Positions 8,279-17,144 are shown, numbered from the stretch's first letter. The stretch is 64,000 bases of DNA from SLHU01 sp009929975 (GCA_040776905.1 JAXGZQ010000003.1:186001-250000); one strand, 5' to 3'. Numbers and translations are program-made. The notes: a model not told the origin generated them from the sequence alone.

Positions 8279-10294
8279 TTAACTGTTGCGGTCGTCAGAT
8301 AATGCTTGCGCTCGGCTGATCGTATGCCAAATGACCTGATCGATCTCATCCGGCTCAAGATTGAGCGGATTGATTGTCAAGCCGTTTCCACGTACCCCTA
8401 CCATAATACCCGGTTCTCCATTTTTCAGAGCGTCCCTGAGATCCGACGCGCTCAAACCGTCTTTCACACCGGCATAAACCCAGTCATAGGACTGCCCTGT
8501 CGGCCCGGGCCTGATCACTTCACAGTCAAACAGTCCACTGTCATTCAAAGCCGCGATGATGTGCCGGCTGGCATCCGCCAGATATTTCTGTTTTTTCTCT
8601 ACAAAACCGGGTTCAAGGAATTTCTTGAGCGCGGTGTAGACACCGACGATTTCCTCACGGCCCATCTTTGAAGAGCGCCCGAGCCCCTGATTAGGCGGGC
8701 CGATGACCCGAAGCCCGTCAATCAGCTCGCGTCGACCGACCACAATGCCGCCCTGCTGCGGTCCGCGCAATCCTTTGCCACCGCTGAACAGAGCGGCATC
8801 CGCGCCGCATTCTTTCGTGTAATACCACAAATTTTCTTTCGGTGGAAGCTGGGCTGCACCGTCAACGATGACAAACGCGCCTTTCTGGTGTGCGATCCGG
8901 ACAACCTCGGGCAACCCGAGCCCTCTCCGGGCAAAGTGATGGGTATCAAAGAAAATAACCGCAGCCGTCTTATCGTTGACCACAGCGGCCAGTTCCTCTT
9001 CAGTACATCCATCTTCACGGCCAGCTTCAACGATTCGTGCCCCGCTGACACGGATCGCGAAATCATAGGGATTGCGATGGCCCTTCATGACGACAATCTC
9101 GTTTCTTGTCAGTTCATTCGTATTCAGCGGTATCTTTTGATAATCCTCCGTGCTGCCGCCGGACCCCGTGACCATGCAGACCGCGCAGGTCAGCATGATG
9201 CCGGCAGAAGCGCCCGCGGTGATATAAGCGGATTCGTTCTGCGTCATTTGCGCGATCGAGTCGCCCAGCACTTGATGCAGCTGCTTGATCTCTATAAAAT
9301 TCTGCGCCGCTTCTTTCATCGCGTCAAGCGTCGCCGGTTCCATGCGCGAACCGCCGATGACAGACATCGTATCCCATGCGTTGATGTACTTCTTAACACC
9401 CAGCCGATCGTAAATATCCATCGCGTCACGTCCTTTTCCTCTATGATAATTGCGCTTCATATAGTCCAGCCGCCGTGAGATCGGAAAACTGTCCGGATAA
9501 TCGTAAGTGGGAAACGCGTGCAGTTTGATGAACGCGCCGGTATCAACCAGAAAATGCTGGCCGGTAATGTAATTCGACATACCACTGGCGAAGAACAGAT
9601 GCGCATTGGCGATGTCTTCACACTCCCCATGATAGGGCAGCGGATCAGAGAACGCCCATTTTGCCTGGTCCAATTCAAACGCGTTCATCCGCTCCATCCG
9701 CTGCTGCCACATGGATGAGCGAATCCCCCCCGGAGCGATGACATTGCAGCGGATACCGCGATCGCCATATTCAGCGACAATCGCCCGCATCATCGAAGCA
9801 ATCGCTCCCTTCGAGACCGCGTATGAGCTATAGACCGGGACGGTCGCGAGCGCATGGATGGTCGAGGTAAACAGAATCGTCCCTGATCCCCGCTCAACCA
9901 TCCCGGGAATAAAATACTGCGTCAGCAGAATAGCTGAACGCAGATTGACATCAAAGACTCTCTCACGATTTTCATCTTTTATCTCAGTGACGGTTTCATG
10001 GATATTGATCCCGACATTATTGTCAACAATATCAACATGCGGGAACGCTTCTTCAACCTGATGGCAAAATCGCATCAAAGCATCCGCGTCTCCCGTATCA
10101 ACCACTGAGAAGAAACTGTCCGGGCTGATTTCACGCAGGGCGGTTTCGGTTTCCCGGCCCTTATCCTCAATCACATCACAAATCGCGACCGTCGCGCCCT
10201 GCCGGGCAAACAGCAGCGCGATTTCTCTGCCGATTCCCTGCGCCCCGCCCGTCACGATGGCAGTCTTATGCTTGAGAAGGGAGTTGTAGTCCAT
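8279..10294 (-). CDS. SDR - SelA/DgaE-like PLP lyase fusion protein
   Basis: A 671-residue two-domain enzyme. Residues 1-260 are an intact SDR (TGGAQGIG near 15-22; S144, Y158, K162 in YAVSK). After a basic linker, residues 292-671 form a PLP lyase whose lysine is K507 in LFSGGKGLRGPQ and which starts MDIYDRLGVKKYINAWDT, like the separate paralogue's MMGLYEDLGVKTYINALDT. ATG is chosen because AGGTGG lies just upstream; a GTG three codons earlier is possible. The linker DNA contains AGAGGAAAAGGA before the in-frame ATG at 9421, so the lyase half might also be made alone. It is the first gene of the operon. Confidence 0.88.
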   Translation of the reverse strand: MDYNSLLKHKTAIVTGGAQGIGREIALLFARQGATVAICDVIEDKGRETETALREISPDSFFSVVDTGDADALMRFCHQVEEAFPHVDIVDNNVGINIHETVTEIKDENRERVFDVNLRSAILLTQYFIPGMVERGSGTILFTSTIHALATVPVYSSYAVSKGAIASMMRAIVAEYGDRGIRCNVIAPGGIRSSMWQQRMERMNAFELDQAKWAFSDPLPYHGECEDIANAHLFFASGMSNYITGQHFLVDTGAFIKLHAFPTYDYPDSFPISRRLDYMKRNYHRGKGRDAMDIYDRLGVKKYINAWDTMSVIGGSRMEPATLDAMKEAAQNFIEIKQLHQVLGDSIAQMTQNESAYITAGASAGIMLTCAVCMVTGSGGSTEDYQKIPLNTNELTRNEIVVMKGHRNPYDFAIRVSGARIVEAGREDGCTEEELAAVVNDKTAAVIFFDTHHFARRGLGLPEVVRIAHQKGAFVIVDGAAQLPPKENLWYYTKECGADAALFSGGKGLRGPQQGGIVVGRRELIDGLRVIGPPNQGLGRSSKMGREEIVGVYTALKKFLEPGFVEKKQKYLADASRHIIAALNDSGLFDCEVIRPGPTGQSYDWVYAGVKDGLSASDLRDALKNGEPGIMVGVRGNGLTINPLNLEPDEIDQVIWHTISRAQALSDDRNS

Positions 10295-10402
10295 AAACGC
10301 CACCTGTCAAAAGACATAATCTATACAATCAGACCCTGATGACACGCACCGGAATATTATGATCATCATGCATAGTGTCAGGGTAAAACTAACACAGTCA
10401 AT

Positions 10403-10417
10403 TGTTGAATGTCAACA
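10403..10417. promoter_or_regulatory. Palindrome TGTTGA-ATG-TCAACA in the divergent control region
   Basis: Perfect 6-base arms around a 3-base centre, about 110 bases upstream of the SDR-PLP fusion and 160 bases upstream of the amidohydrolase. This 284-base divergent region is the only large gap serving both units, so a shared operator is plausible. No regulator binding such a site is identified here; the GntR-LacI hybrid about 5.5 kb away is one candidate (inference). Confidence 0.4.
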
Positions 10418-10480
10418 GATCAGACGAACGCGGCAGCAAAAATGATAAATATTAGATATAACATTTTATCGCCATTCCGA

Positions 10481-10508
10481 TTGACATATATACCATTAGT
10501 CGTATAAT
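10481..10508 (+). promoter_or_regulatory. Sigma-A-type promoter for the amidohydrolase gene
   Basis: A perfect TTGACA and a perfect TATAAT are separated by 16 bases. The predicted transcript would begin near 10515, some 64 bases before the start codon. Confidence 0.8.
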
Positions 10509-10578
10509 TAGATTGACTTTTATTGTGCAATTTCAACTAAATCCGCAGCCGACAGGCAATAGAAAGGGTGAATCGACT

Positions 10579-11799
10579 ATGTACGACATGATTTTGAAGA
10601 ATGGACATGTCATCGATCCGGCCAACGAACGTGACGGAATCATGGATGTCGCTTTGAACGACGGCAAAATCGCCAGGGTCGCACCTGATATCGCGTCAGA
10701 AGAAGGTGAAAAAATTCTGGACCTCAAGGGGTGTTACATTGTACCCGGCATCATCGACATTCATGCACACTGCTACCCGATGCTGCCTTTACCTAAAACC
10801 ATGATTCCGACGATCAACGCCGATGCCCATATGCTGCGCGCGGGCGTCACGACCACCGTTGACGCCGGGACAGTCGGCTGGCGTCATTTTGTCGACTTCA
10901 AGCGAAGCGTCATCGATCGGTCTGTCGTCCGGGTGCTCGCGTTTTTGAACATCGCGGCCGGCGGCATGGTCGAAATGGAATCCGAGCAGACACTGGCGGA
11001 TCTGCAGCCCGGCATCTGCGCGGAAGTGATCAAGGCATTCCCTGAGCATCTGGTCGGAGTCAAGACCGCGCACTATTGGGGTTCAAAACCTTTCGATGAT
11101 CTCCACCCGTCATGGGGCTCCGTCGACAAAACCATTGAAGCCGGTGAACTGGCGGGAAAACCGGTCATGGTGGACTTCCAGCCCAATCGCCACGGCAATT
11201 CCTACCGCGATCTGATTACAAAAAAGATGCGGCCGAAGGATATCCATACCCATGTCTTCGCCCAGCAGTTCCCGATTGTCGATGAAAATTGCAAGGTCTA
11301 CGATCATATGTGGGAAGCACGTGAAAAAGGAATTTTCTTTGATCTCGGCCACGGAGCCGGCAGCTTCTGGTTCCGCAACGCCGTACCCGCCTTCAATGAT
11401 GGCTTTTCTATCGATACGATATCAACCGATCTGCATATGGCCAATATTTACGGCTCGGTCCTATCCATGCTCAATATCATGTCAAAAATGCTTAATATCG
11501 GGATGCCGCTCCAGGAAGTCATCATGCGCTCAACCAGCGAACCGGCCCGCCTGATCAATCGTCCGGATCTTGGAAATTTGAGCGAAGGGGCCTGTGCGGA
11601 CATCGCGGTCCTTGAACTGAACGAGGGAGACTACAACTACATCGACTGCGGCCGCGCACGGATGAACGGCACGTCCGCCCTCAATTGTCTGATGACATTC
11701 CGGGAAGGTAAGATCGTTTTTGACTATACAGGCATCAGCATGCCTGAATGGCAAGACGCGCCGGAATCCTACTGGAATTGTCCGAGCCTCTTCCTCTAA
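10579..11799 (+). CDS. Amidohydrolase/deacetylase-family metallohydrolase (EF_0837-like)
   Basis: A 406-residue amidohydrolase-superfamily protein. The metal site is visible as IDIHAHCYP (H62, H64), the likely carboxylated K162 in VGVKTAHYWG, His in HTHVFAQQF (223-225) and D284 in STDLHM. It starts like dihydroorotase or allantoinase relatives (MILKNGHVIDPAN). Members of this subgroup are recurrently found beside DgaE-like PLP lyases, as here, which supports removal of an N-acyl group or opening of a cyclic amide in the same pathway. Start chosen at the ATG 10 bases after AAAGGG rather than at an upstream TTG-type start. It has its own promoter, divergent from the operon, and a hairpin follows. 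Confidence 0.9.
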   Translation: MYDMILKNGHVIDPANERDGIMDVALNDGKIARVAPDIASEEGEKILDLKGCYIVPGIIDIHAHCYPMLPLPKTMIPTINADAHMLRAGVTTTVDAGTVGWRHFVDFKRSVIDRSVVRVLAFLNIAAGGMVEMESEQTLADLQPGICAEVIKAFPEHLVGVKTAHYWGSKPFDDLHPSWGSVDKTIEAGELAGKPVMVDFQPNRHGNSYRDLITKKMRPKDIHTHVFAQQFPIVDENCKVYDHMWEAREKGIFFDLGHGAGSFWFRNAVPAFNDGFSIDTISTDLHMANIYGSVLSMLNIMSKMLNIGMPLQEVIMRSTSEPARLINRPDLGNLSEGACADIAVLELNEGDYNYIDCGRARMNGTSALNCLMTFREGKIVFDYTGISMPEWQDAPESYWNCPSLFL

Positions 11800-11838
11800 A
11801 AAACAACAGCGGGCATTCGATAAGCCAAATCGTCATGA

Positions 11839-11876
11839 GCGTTCATGGATTCTGCCACGGCAGATTCATGAACGTT
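11839..11876 (+). terminator. Hairpin after the amidohydrolase gene, probable terminator
   Basis: GCGTTCATGGATTCTGCC pairs with GGCAGATTCATGAACGTT, nearly perfectly, around a 2-3 base loop, followed by CTTTCATAATTTC. The T tract is short, so termination may be partial. Confidence 0.65.
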
Positions 11877-12115
11877 CTTTCATAATTTCAGGTGTATTTA
11901 AAAAATTCGTCTGCATTTGGCATATCTTTACTGGATTTATTTATGTATTTGTTATATCTTATCATCATTAACGATCGCCATCCGTCTCTGATAAACTCGA
12001 AAAAGGCGCTTATTTCAACTGTTCCATCCTTTTGTGATTGTCTTATGCTGTCATCAGACGTCATACGTCATCGACTAATATTTATGCACTTAACACAATT
12101 ATTCTAAAATGCATC
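11877..12115. other. AT-rich intergenic stretch without a recognised gene
   Basis: Together with its flanks this is the longest gene-free stretch of the window, about 430 bases between the amidohydrolase stop and the permease start. It is clearly richer in A and T than its neighbours. Short open frames exist (for example 11892-12107) but have no ribosome site, no recognisable domain and odd composition, so I do not call a gene. It ends in the promoter of the ABC transporter operon. Confidence 0.5.
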
Positions 12116-12143
12116 TTGATATTATCATTACATTCGCTATAAT
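12116..12143 (+). promoter_or_regulatory. Sigma-A-type promoter for the sugar ABC importer
   Basis: TTGATA and a perfect TATAAT are separated by 16 bases, about 84 bases before the TTG start of the first permease. It gives the transporter operon a start separate from the amidohydrolase gene. Confidence 0.8.
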
Positions 12144-12226
12144 CAAATTGAAAGTTCCGATATTTGTATGATCCATGCCATGAAAATCAAAAACATGCTG
12201 TGCACAATCAAGGGAGGGTGGCTGAT

Positions 12227-13165
12227 TTGAGAAAGAAGAGAAAATTCTTCTCAATGGACGACTTTGAACTGACACTACTCGCGATGCCAACAGTTATTTG
12301 GTATATCCTATTCACCTATCTGCCAATGTTCGGTATCATCATCGCGTTTAAAAGAATCCGTGCACCGAAGCGGGGTGTGGGCTTTTTAACCCATATCCTG
12401 ACCAGTGAAAACGCCGGTCTGGATAACTTCCGATTTGTCTTCGGCGGCCGTGACGCGTCATTGATGTTCCGCAACACGCTCGGATACAATACAGTGTTTA
12501 TCATCCTGGGCATGGTCACCGCGGTCGGTCTGGCGCTGATGATTTCGCAGCTGCATTCAAAACGACTGGCCAAAGTCGTCCAGACGGCCATGTTTTTGCC
12601 GCACTTCCTGTCCTGGGTTGTTGTCAGCTACTTCGTCTTCTCCTTTCTCAGTATGGATAAGGGCCTGATCAACACCTTTCTTTCAGAAGCAGGCCGTGAT
12701 CCGATTCAATGGTATATGCAGCCGCAATACTGGCCCTACATTCTGATCTTTCTCAATCTCTGGAAAGGAACCGGCTATGGAATGGTCGTCTATCTCGCCA
12801 GCATATCCGGTATCGACGGCGAGCTGTATGAGGCCGCGATCATTGACGGCGCGAAGAAGAGTCAGCAGATCAAATACATCACCCTGCCACTGCTCAAGCC
12901 GATTATCCTGATCATGTTCATTCTCGCCGTCGGCCGCATCTTCTCGACGGACTTCGGATTGTTCTATCAGGTACCGAGAAACTCAGGACCTCTGGTTGAT
13001 GTCACCCAGACGATTGATGTCTACGTCTTCAAGGCTCTGATGGGGAATCCGAACTATGGATTTGCCGCAGCCGCCGGTTTATTGCAATCAGTCTTTGGTC
13101 TGATCACGATCCTGATCGCCAACGCCGTCGTCCGCCGCATCGATGCAGAGAACGCGTTGTTCTAG
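12227..13165 (+). CDS. Sugar ABC transporter permease, LplB/YteP type
   Basis: A 312-residue CUT1-family permease with about six membrane segments, starting with a basic LRKKRKFF and the FTYLPMFGIIIAF helix typical of LplB-like subunits. The cytoplasmic EAA loop reads YEAAIIDGAKKSQQIKYITLP, which docks with a shared MsmX-type ATPase; no ATPase gene is present in this operon, as is usual for the family. The start is taken as TTG, because AGGGAGGG lies 8-9 bases upstream; an in-frame GTG overlaps that site. It forms a complex with the next permease and the lipoprotein. It probably imports an oligosaccharide or sugar acid; whether it feeds the upstream catabolic operon or the MurNAc operon is not known. 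Confidence 0.9.
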   Translation: MRKKRKFFSMDDFELTLLAMPTVIWYILFTYLPMFGIIIAFKRIRAPKRGVGFLTHILTSENAGLDNFRFVFGGRDASLMFRNTLGYNTVFIILGMVTAVGLALMISQLHSKRLAKVVQTAMFLPHFLSWVVVSYFVFSFLSMDKGLINTFLSEAGRDPIQWYMQPQYWPYILIFLNLWKGTGYGMVVYLASISGIDGELYEAAIIDGAKKSQQIKYITLPLLKPIILIMFILAVGRIFSTDFGLFYQVPRNSGPLVDVTQTIDVYVFKALMGNPNYGFAAAAGLLQSVFGLITILIANAVVRRIDAENALF

Positions 13166-13180
13166 GAGGGGGATACAGAC

Positions 13181-14122
13181 ATGACTAATAATCGAAAACG
13201 ACAATTTGTATCAATGAGTGGAGTTGAGCGGTTCAACCGCGTATCACATCCTGTCAACGCGCTGTTCGTCGTCATTTTCATCATTCTCGCGCTGTTATGT
13301 GTCATCCCGGTTATCTTTGTCGGAATCATCTCATTTTCATCGAACAGCTCAATCCAGGAGATCGGCTATCGTTTTCTTCCCAATGAATGGTCATACGGGG
13401 CGTATGAGTATCTCTGGATTGAACGAAGCTCGATCGGCGACGCGTTTTTTGTTTCAATCTTCGTCACGGTCGTCGGAACGATTGTCGGATTACTGCTTAA
13501 CTCAACAATGGGCTATGTGCTGTCGCGGCGGAGTTTTAAGCTGCGAAAATTGTTCACCTATCTGATCTTCATCCCGATGCTCTTCTCCGGCGGTCTGGTC
13601 GGCTCCTTTCTGATCAACACCCGGGTCCTGCATCTGGGCAATACGTATTTCGCTCTGATCCTGCCCATCGCGGTCAGTTCGTTCTATATCATCATTATGC
13701 GTACCTTCTTCCAGACAACCATTCCGGATTCCATTATTGAATCCGCCAAAATCGACGGTGCGTCCCAGCTGCTGATTTATTTCAAAATAGTCATCGCGAT
13801 CTCTTTGCCGGCATTCGCGACCATCGGACTGTTCCTTTCGTTCGCGTTCTGGAATGACTGGTTTTCGACCTTGCTCTACATCCAGTCTGACCATCAGCAT
13901 ATGTACCCGCTGCAGTATGTTCTGATCAGCATCGAGCGCAATATGGAGTATCTGACCCGCAACGCGCAGTTCATGAGTCCCGATGCCCAGGCATCCAGAA
14001 TCCCGGCGGAAACCACACGAATGGCGATTGTCATCCTGGTTGTGCTCCCGATCGCCATGTCCTATCCATTCTTCCAGAAATATTTCATTTCAGGTCTGAC
14101 CATCGGTGCCGTCAAGGGCTGA
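13181..14122 (+). CDS. Sugar ABC transporter permease, LplC/YtcP type
   Basis: A 313-residue partner permease with six membrane segments and the EAA motif IIESAKIDGASQLLIYFKIV. Its C-terminal FFQKYFISGLTIGAVKG is a hallmark of LplC/YtcP-like subunits. It follows the first permease after 15 bases, with GGAGGGGGATACAGAC before the ATG. Together the two make the membrane pore of an importer for complex saccharides. Family members in gut and soil clostridia carry uronate-, rhamnogalacturonan- or glycan-derived oligosaccharides, which makes the substrate class plausible but not established here. Confidence 0.9.
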   Translation: MTNNRKRQFVSMSGVERFNRVSHPVNALFVVIFIILALLCVIPVIFVGIISFSSNSSIQEIGYRFLPNEWSYGAYEYLWIERSSIGDAFFVSIFVTVVGTIVGLLLNSTMGYVLSRRSFKLRKLFTYLIFIPMLFSGGLVGSFLINTRVLHLGNTYFALILPIAVSSFYIIIMRTFFQTTIPDSIIESAKIDGASQLLIYFKIVIAISLPAFATIGLFLSFAFWNDWFSTLLYIQSDHQHMYPLQYVLISIERNMEYLTRNAQFMSPDAQASRIPAETTRMAIVILVVLPIAMSYPFFQKYFISGLTIGAVKG

Positions 14123-14190
14123 TGTCATGATCCTTCAGCAGGCGTAAGCAGAATGATTCGTCACGAGGCAAGCATTAACTCAAGGCCAAC

Positions 14191-14210
14191 GCGCTTTTCC
14201 TGGTAAGCGC
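14191..14210 (+). other. Intercistronic hairpin between permease and binding-protein genes
   Basis: GCGCTT-TTCCTGGT-AAGCGC forms a 6-base stem with an 8-base loop in the 189-base gap after the permease. Such hairpins commonly stabilise or differentially attenuate the mRNA so that the binding protein is made in excess. The adjacent AAGCGCTT octamer is also palindromic and could be an operator; it does not match the catabolite-repression consensus well. Confidence 0.4.
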
Positions 14211-14311
14211 TTCATTTGGGGGTGATAGGAAATCAGTTTTTCTGCATCTTTGTCTCAGCATCCTAAACAAAAAGTGAAAGAGTGTCATCATCACACTCAA
14301 AGGAGGAAGAA

Positions 14312-15853
14312 ATGAACAAACGGATACTATCTTTGCTGTTGGCTCTGGTGTTTGTCTTCGCCATTGCTGCCGGTTGTGCCAATGATGAAACAACCAAAGC
14401 ACCCGAGGGCGGCGATACAACGACAAAAGCACCCGATGGCGGCGACACAACAGAACCACAGGGTGATCCTGTCGAGCTGCTCTGGATCATGGGTGATCCC
14501 GGAAAAGTTCCGGCGGATCAGGCCATCGTTGAAGAACGGTTGAATGAAATCTCCGTACCGCTGCTCAATGTAAAGGTCAGAACGCTTTATTATGATAACG
14601 AGCGGACGATGCTGGCCCTTTCCACAGGTGAAGAATATGATATGGTTTTCACCTGTGAATGGTTCAACAACTATGCCGTTCAGGCAAATGCCGGTTATTT
14701 CGCCGATCTGACAGACATCATTCAGACAGAGACGCCTGATCTCTACGCGTCAATGCCTGAGGTTGTCTGGGACGGCACCCGGGTCAATAACAAGATCTTC
14801 GCGATTCCCGTCAAGAAAGACTACGCGGCAGAATTGTTCTGGCGTTTCGATAAAGAACTGTTTGTCGACGAACTGGGATTCGAGATCGAGTGGGATATGG
14901 ATTTTCACGACATCGAAGAATACCTCGCCGCAGCGAAAGAAGCCTATGATTCAGGTGTTGAAGCCGCGTCAAACGCTGAATACCCGCTCAAGCTGACCAA
15001 AGGTGGTCTGGGTGGACTGGATGCCGGTTATGACATGATCAATCGTGACGCGATGCTGGGCATCCCCTACCATGCGGTTGGTTCGGCCGATGAAGATAAG
15101 ATTATCATCTCAGTTGAAGACAGCGAGCTCTATGATCGTCTGGTCGCTCTGCATGAGTGGTACAAGGCAGGTTATGTCAATCAGGATGCCGCGACTGTTG
15201 ATGATGTCGGTTCCTATTCCGCCATCAAATCTGGTCAGGGATTCTACGGAGCCGACGCGATCTGGACCGGTGCGGACGGTTATCCACAGGTCATTTCCCG
15301 TTTCAGCGGACCGTATCTCTCAACCGCGTCCATTCGTGGATCACTGAACGCGATCAGCGCGAACTCGGAAAATATCGAGCTGGCCTTGAAGTATCAGGAG
15401 CTGGTCAACCTGAACCAGGAATACCGCGACATCCTGCGTTACGGTGTCGAGGAAACCCACTGGACCAAGACCGCTGAAGGTCTGGCGCAGAGAACCGAAC
15501 AGGGCCGCAATAACTACAATCCGTGGCCGTTCTCACAGGGATCCTATTCTCTGAGCACAGTTGAAGCCGCCGAGGGCGTTGAAGTTGATCCGGATATGTG
15601 GAATGTCATTTTTGAAGGATATGCTGACGCTCTGGCAACGAAATCGATCGGATTCTCGTTTGATATTTCCCCGGTCGAAGCAGAAATCGCGGTTTGCAAA
15701 GTTATCCGTGATAAATATTGGGTCGGTCTGATCACCGGTTCACTCGATCCCGCTGTGGAGATTCCGAAAATGATGGCGGAACTGGAAGATGCCGGCATCC
15801 GTGACATCCAGGCAGAAGCTCAGCGCCAGTTTGACGAGTGGCTCGGGAAATAG
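14312..15853 (+). CDS. Extracellular solute-binding lipoprotein of the sugar ABC importer
   Basis: A 513-residue family 1-type binding protein. The signal peptide ends in a lipobox (AIAAGC, Cys22), followed by a Thr/Gly/Pro-rich tether with a repeated TKAPEGGDT/TKAPDGGDT unit, then the ligand-binding body (LLWIMGDPGKVPADQ onwards). It is anchored outside the membrane and hands substrate to the two permeases. AAGGAGGAAGAA precedes the ATG; an in-frame start ten codons earlier would spoil the signal peptide. The long size (about 490 mature residues) matches LplA/YtcQ-like proteins for oligosaccharides. A strong terminator follows. Confidence 0.93.
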   Translation: MNKRILSLLLALVFVFAIAAGCANDETTKAPEGGDTTTKAPDGGDTTEPQGDPVELLWIMGDPGKVPADQAIVEERLNEISVPLLNVKVRTLYYDNERTMLALSTGEEYDMVFTCEWFNNYAVQANAGYFADLTDIIQTETPDLYASMPEVVWDGTRVNNKIFAIPVKKDYAAELFWRFDKELFVDELGFEIEWDMDFHDIEEYLAAAKEAYDSGVEAASNAEYPLKLTKGGLGGLDAGYDMINRDAMLGIPYHAVGSADEDKIIISVEDSELYDRLVALHEWYKAGYVNQDAATVDDVGSYSAIKSGQGFYGADAIWTGADGYPQVISRFSGPYLSTASIRGSLNAISANSENIELALKYQELVNLNQEYRDILRYGVEETHWTKTAEGLAQRTEQGRNNYNPWPFSQGSYSLSTVEAAEGVEVDPDMWNVIFEGYADALATKSIGFSFDISPVEAEIAVCKVIRDKYWVGLITGSLDPAVEIPKMMAELEDAGIRDIQAEAQRQFDEWLGK

Positions 15854-15911
15854 ACATAACGAACGGAATTTGATAAAATTAAATGGATTTTGATTCTTAA
15901 CGGAAACAGAA

Positions 15912-15937
15912 GAGGGAGGGCACTTCGTCCCTCCCTC
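15912..15937 (+). terminator. Hairpin terminator after the ABC importer operon
   Basis: A perfect 9-base stem GAGGGAGGG / CCCTCCCTC with the loop CACTTCGT, followed by ATTCTTAC. It separates the importer from the regulator gene downstream. Its strength suggests real termination despite the short T tract. Confidence 0.75.
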
Positions 15938-15971
15938 ATTCTTACAAAAATGTAGGGAAGGGTGGTTGCAA

Positions 15972-17132
15972 TTGGCCGGTAAACCGTTATATCTGCAGAT
16001 CAAAGACGCGTTGATGGAAAAAATCGAAAGCCGCCAGTATCTGCCGGGTCAGCAGCTGCCTACTGAATATGAACTTGCCGAACGGTTCAATGTCAGTCGG
16101 ATCACCTCCAAACGCGCGCTTGAAGAGCTGGAAAAAGATGGTGTCATCCGCCGTCGCCGCGGGCAGGGCAGTTTTGTCACTTCAACTCCGCTCAAGACGC
16201 GTGGCCACAAAATCATATCGCTGATTCTGCCCCACTTCAACTCGGACATCTGGGCCATGAGTTACATCAAGGGCGCGATGGAATATGTCAACGAACATGG
16301 TTATTACCTGAGTATTCACAGCAGCGACAGCACAGATATCGGTGTGGTCTGCGGTAAACTGATCCAGGAAGGGATCGGCGGGATTATTTATTATCCTAAT
16401 TATACCAATCGATCAATCGGAACCCTGACAGCGCTCAGCATGAACCATTTCCCGCTGGTCACCATCGACAAGGCATTTGACGGACTGCCGATCAGTGCGG
16501 TTATATCTGACAATATCAACGGAGGATATATCGCGACAAAGCATCTGATCGATCTGGGACATCAGCATATCGCTATCGTCTATTCAAGCCAGATTGGTGA
16601 AAGGACTTCTGCCCGTGATCGTTTTGTTGGTTACTGCCAGGCTCTTTCAGAGGCCGGAATCGATATTGTTCCAGACTATGTCGTCGACGATTATTTTCGT
16701 GCCATACAGCAAGCCGGTGATGAAGGAACGGATATGACAGGGCTTCTGAATATCCTGCGGAGACTGATCCGATCGAATGTGACAGCGATTGTCGCCGAGA
16801 ACGATTATGAGGCATTGACCATGTACCGGCTTCTGAATAAAATCGGCATCCGGATACCGGATGAAGTCTCACTGATCGGATTTGACAACAGTGATCTGCT
16901 GCTCAGCAGTGATATACGCATGACAACCGTTAATCAGCATGTTCAGGAAATCGGCCGCAAGGCAGCTGAACTGGTCATCAGCCAGATTGAAGGAAACTTA
17001 ACAACACACCAAACGATTACGCTCCCGGTTGAACTCGTGACAGCTCAAACAACGGGGCCTGCGCCAGCGTCAGCGATTCCGGAGTTTCTCCCTTTGCAGA
17101 AATCTGACACGCCCACCAGTCCCGGCATCTGA
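15972..17132 (+). CDS. GntR-LacI hybrid transcriptional regulator (AraR-like)
   Basis: A 386-residue regulator. Residues 1-68 are a GntR winged helix (LYLQIKDALMEKIESRQYLPG, then ELAERFNVSRITSKRALEEL and the RRRGQGSFV wing). Residues 75-355 form a LacI/periplasmic-binding-protein sensor (HKIISLILPHFNSDIWAMSY, NINGGYIATKHLIDLGHQHIA, SLIGFDNSDL). AraR of Bacillus has this architecture and senses a free sugar. The start is probably TTG 7 bases after GGGAAGGGTGG. It lies just downstream of the importer, so it likely controls that operon and perhaps the divergent catabolic operon; the ligand is unknown. The NamZ gene converges on it from the other strand. Confidence 0.88.
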   Translation: MAGKPLYLQIKDALMEKIESRQYLPGQQLPTEYELAERFNVSRITSKRALEELEKDGVIRRRRGQGSFVTSTPLKTRGHKIISLILPHFNSDIWAMSYIKGAMEYVNEHGYYLSIHSSDSTDIGVVCGKLIQEGIGGIIYYPNYTNRSIGTLTALSMNHFPLVTIDKAFDGLPISAVISDNINGGYIATKHLIDLGHQHIAIVYSSQIGERTSARDRFVGYCQALSEAGIDIVPDYVVDDYFRAIQQAGDEGTDMTGLLNILRRLIRSNVTAIVAENDYEALTMYRLLNKIGIRIPDEVSLIGFDNSDLLLSSDIRMTTVNQHVQEIGRKAAELVISQIEGNLTTHQTITLPVELVTAQTTGPAPASAIPEFLPLQKSDTPTSPGI

Positions 17133-17144
17133 CTCAGCCAACGG

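Noticed and set aside
11892..12107. 71-residue hydrophobic open frame
   Set aside because: No ribosome site, unusual composition, lies in an AT-rich gap and has no recognisable family.
14205..14212. AAGCGCTT as a catabolite-repression (cre) site
   Set aside because: The core is palindromic but the outer positions do not fit the cre consensus; a simple hairpin explains it better.
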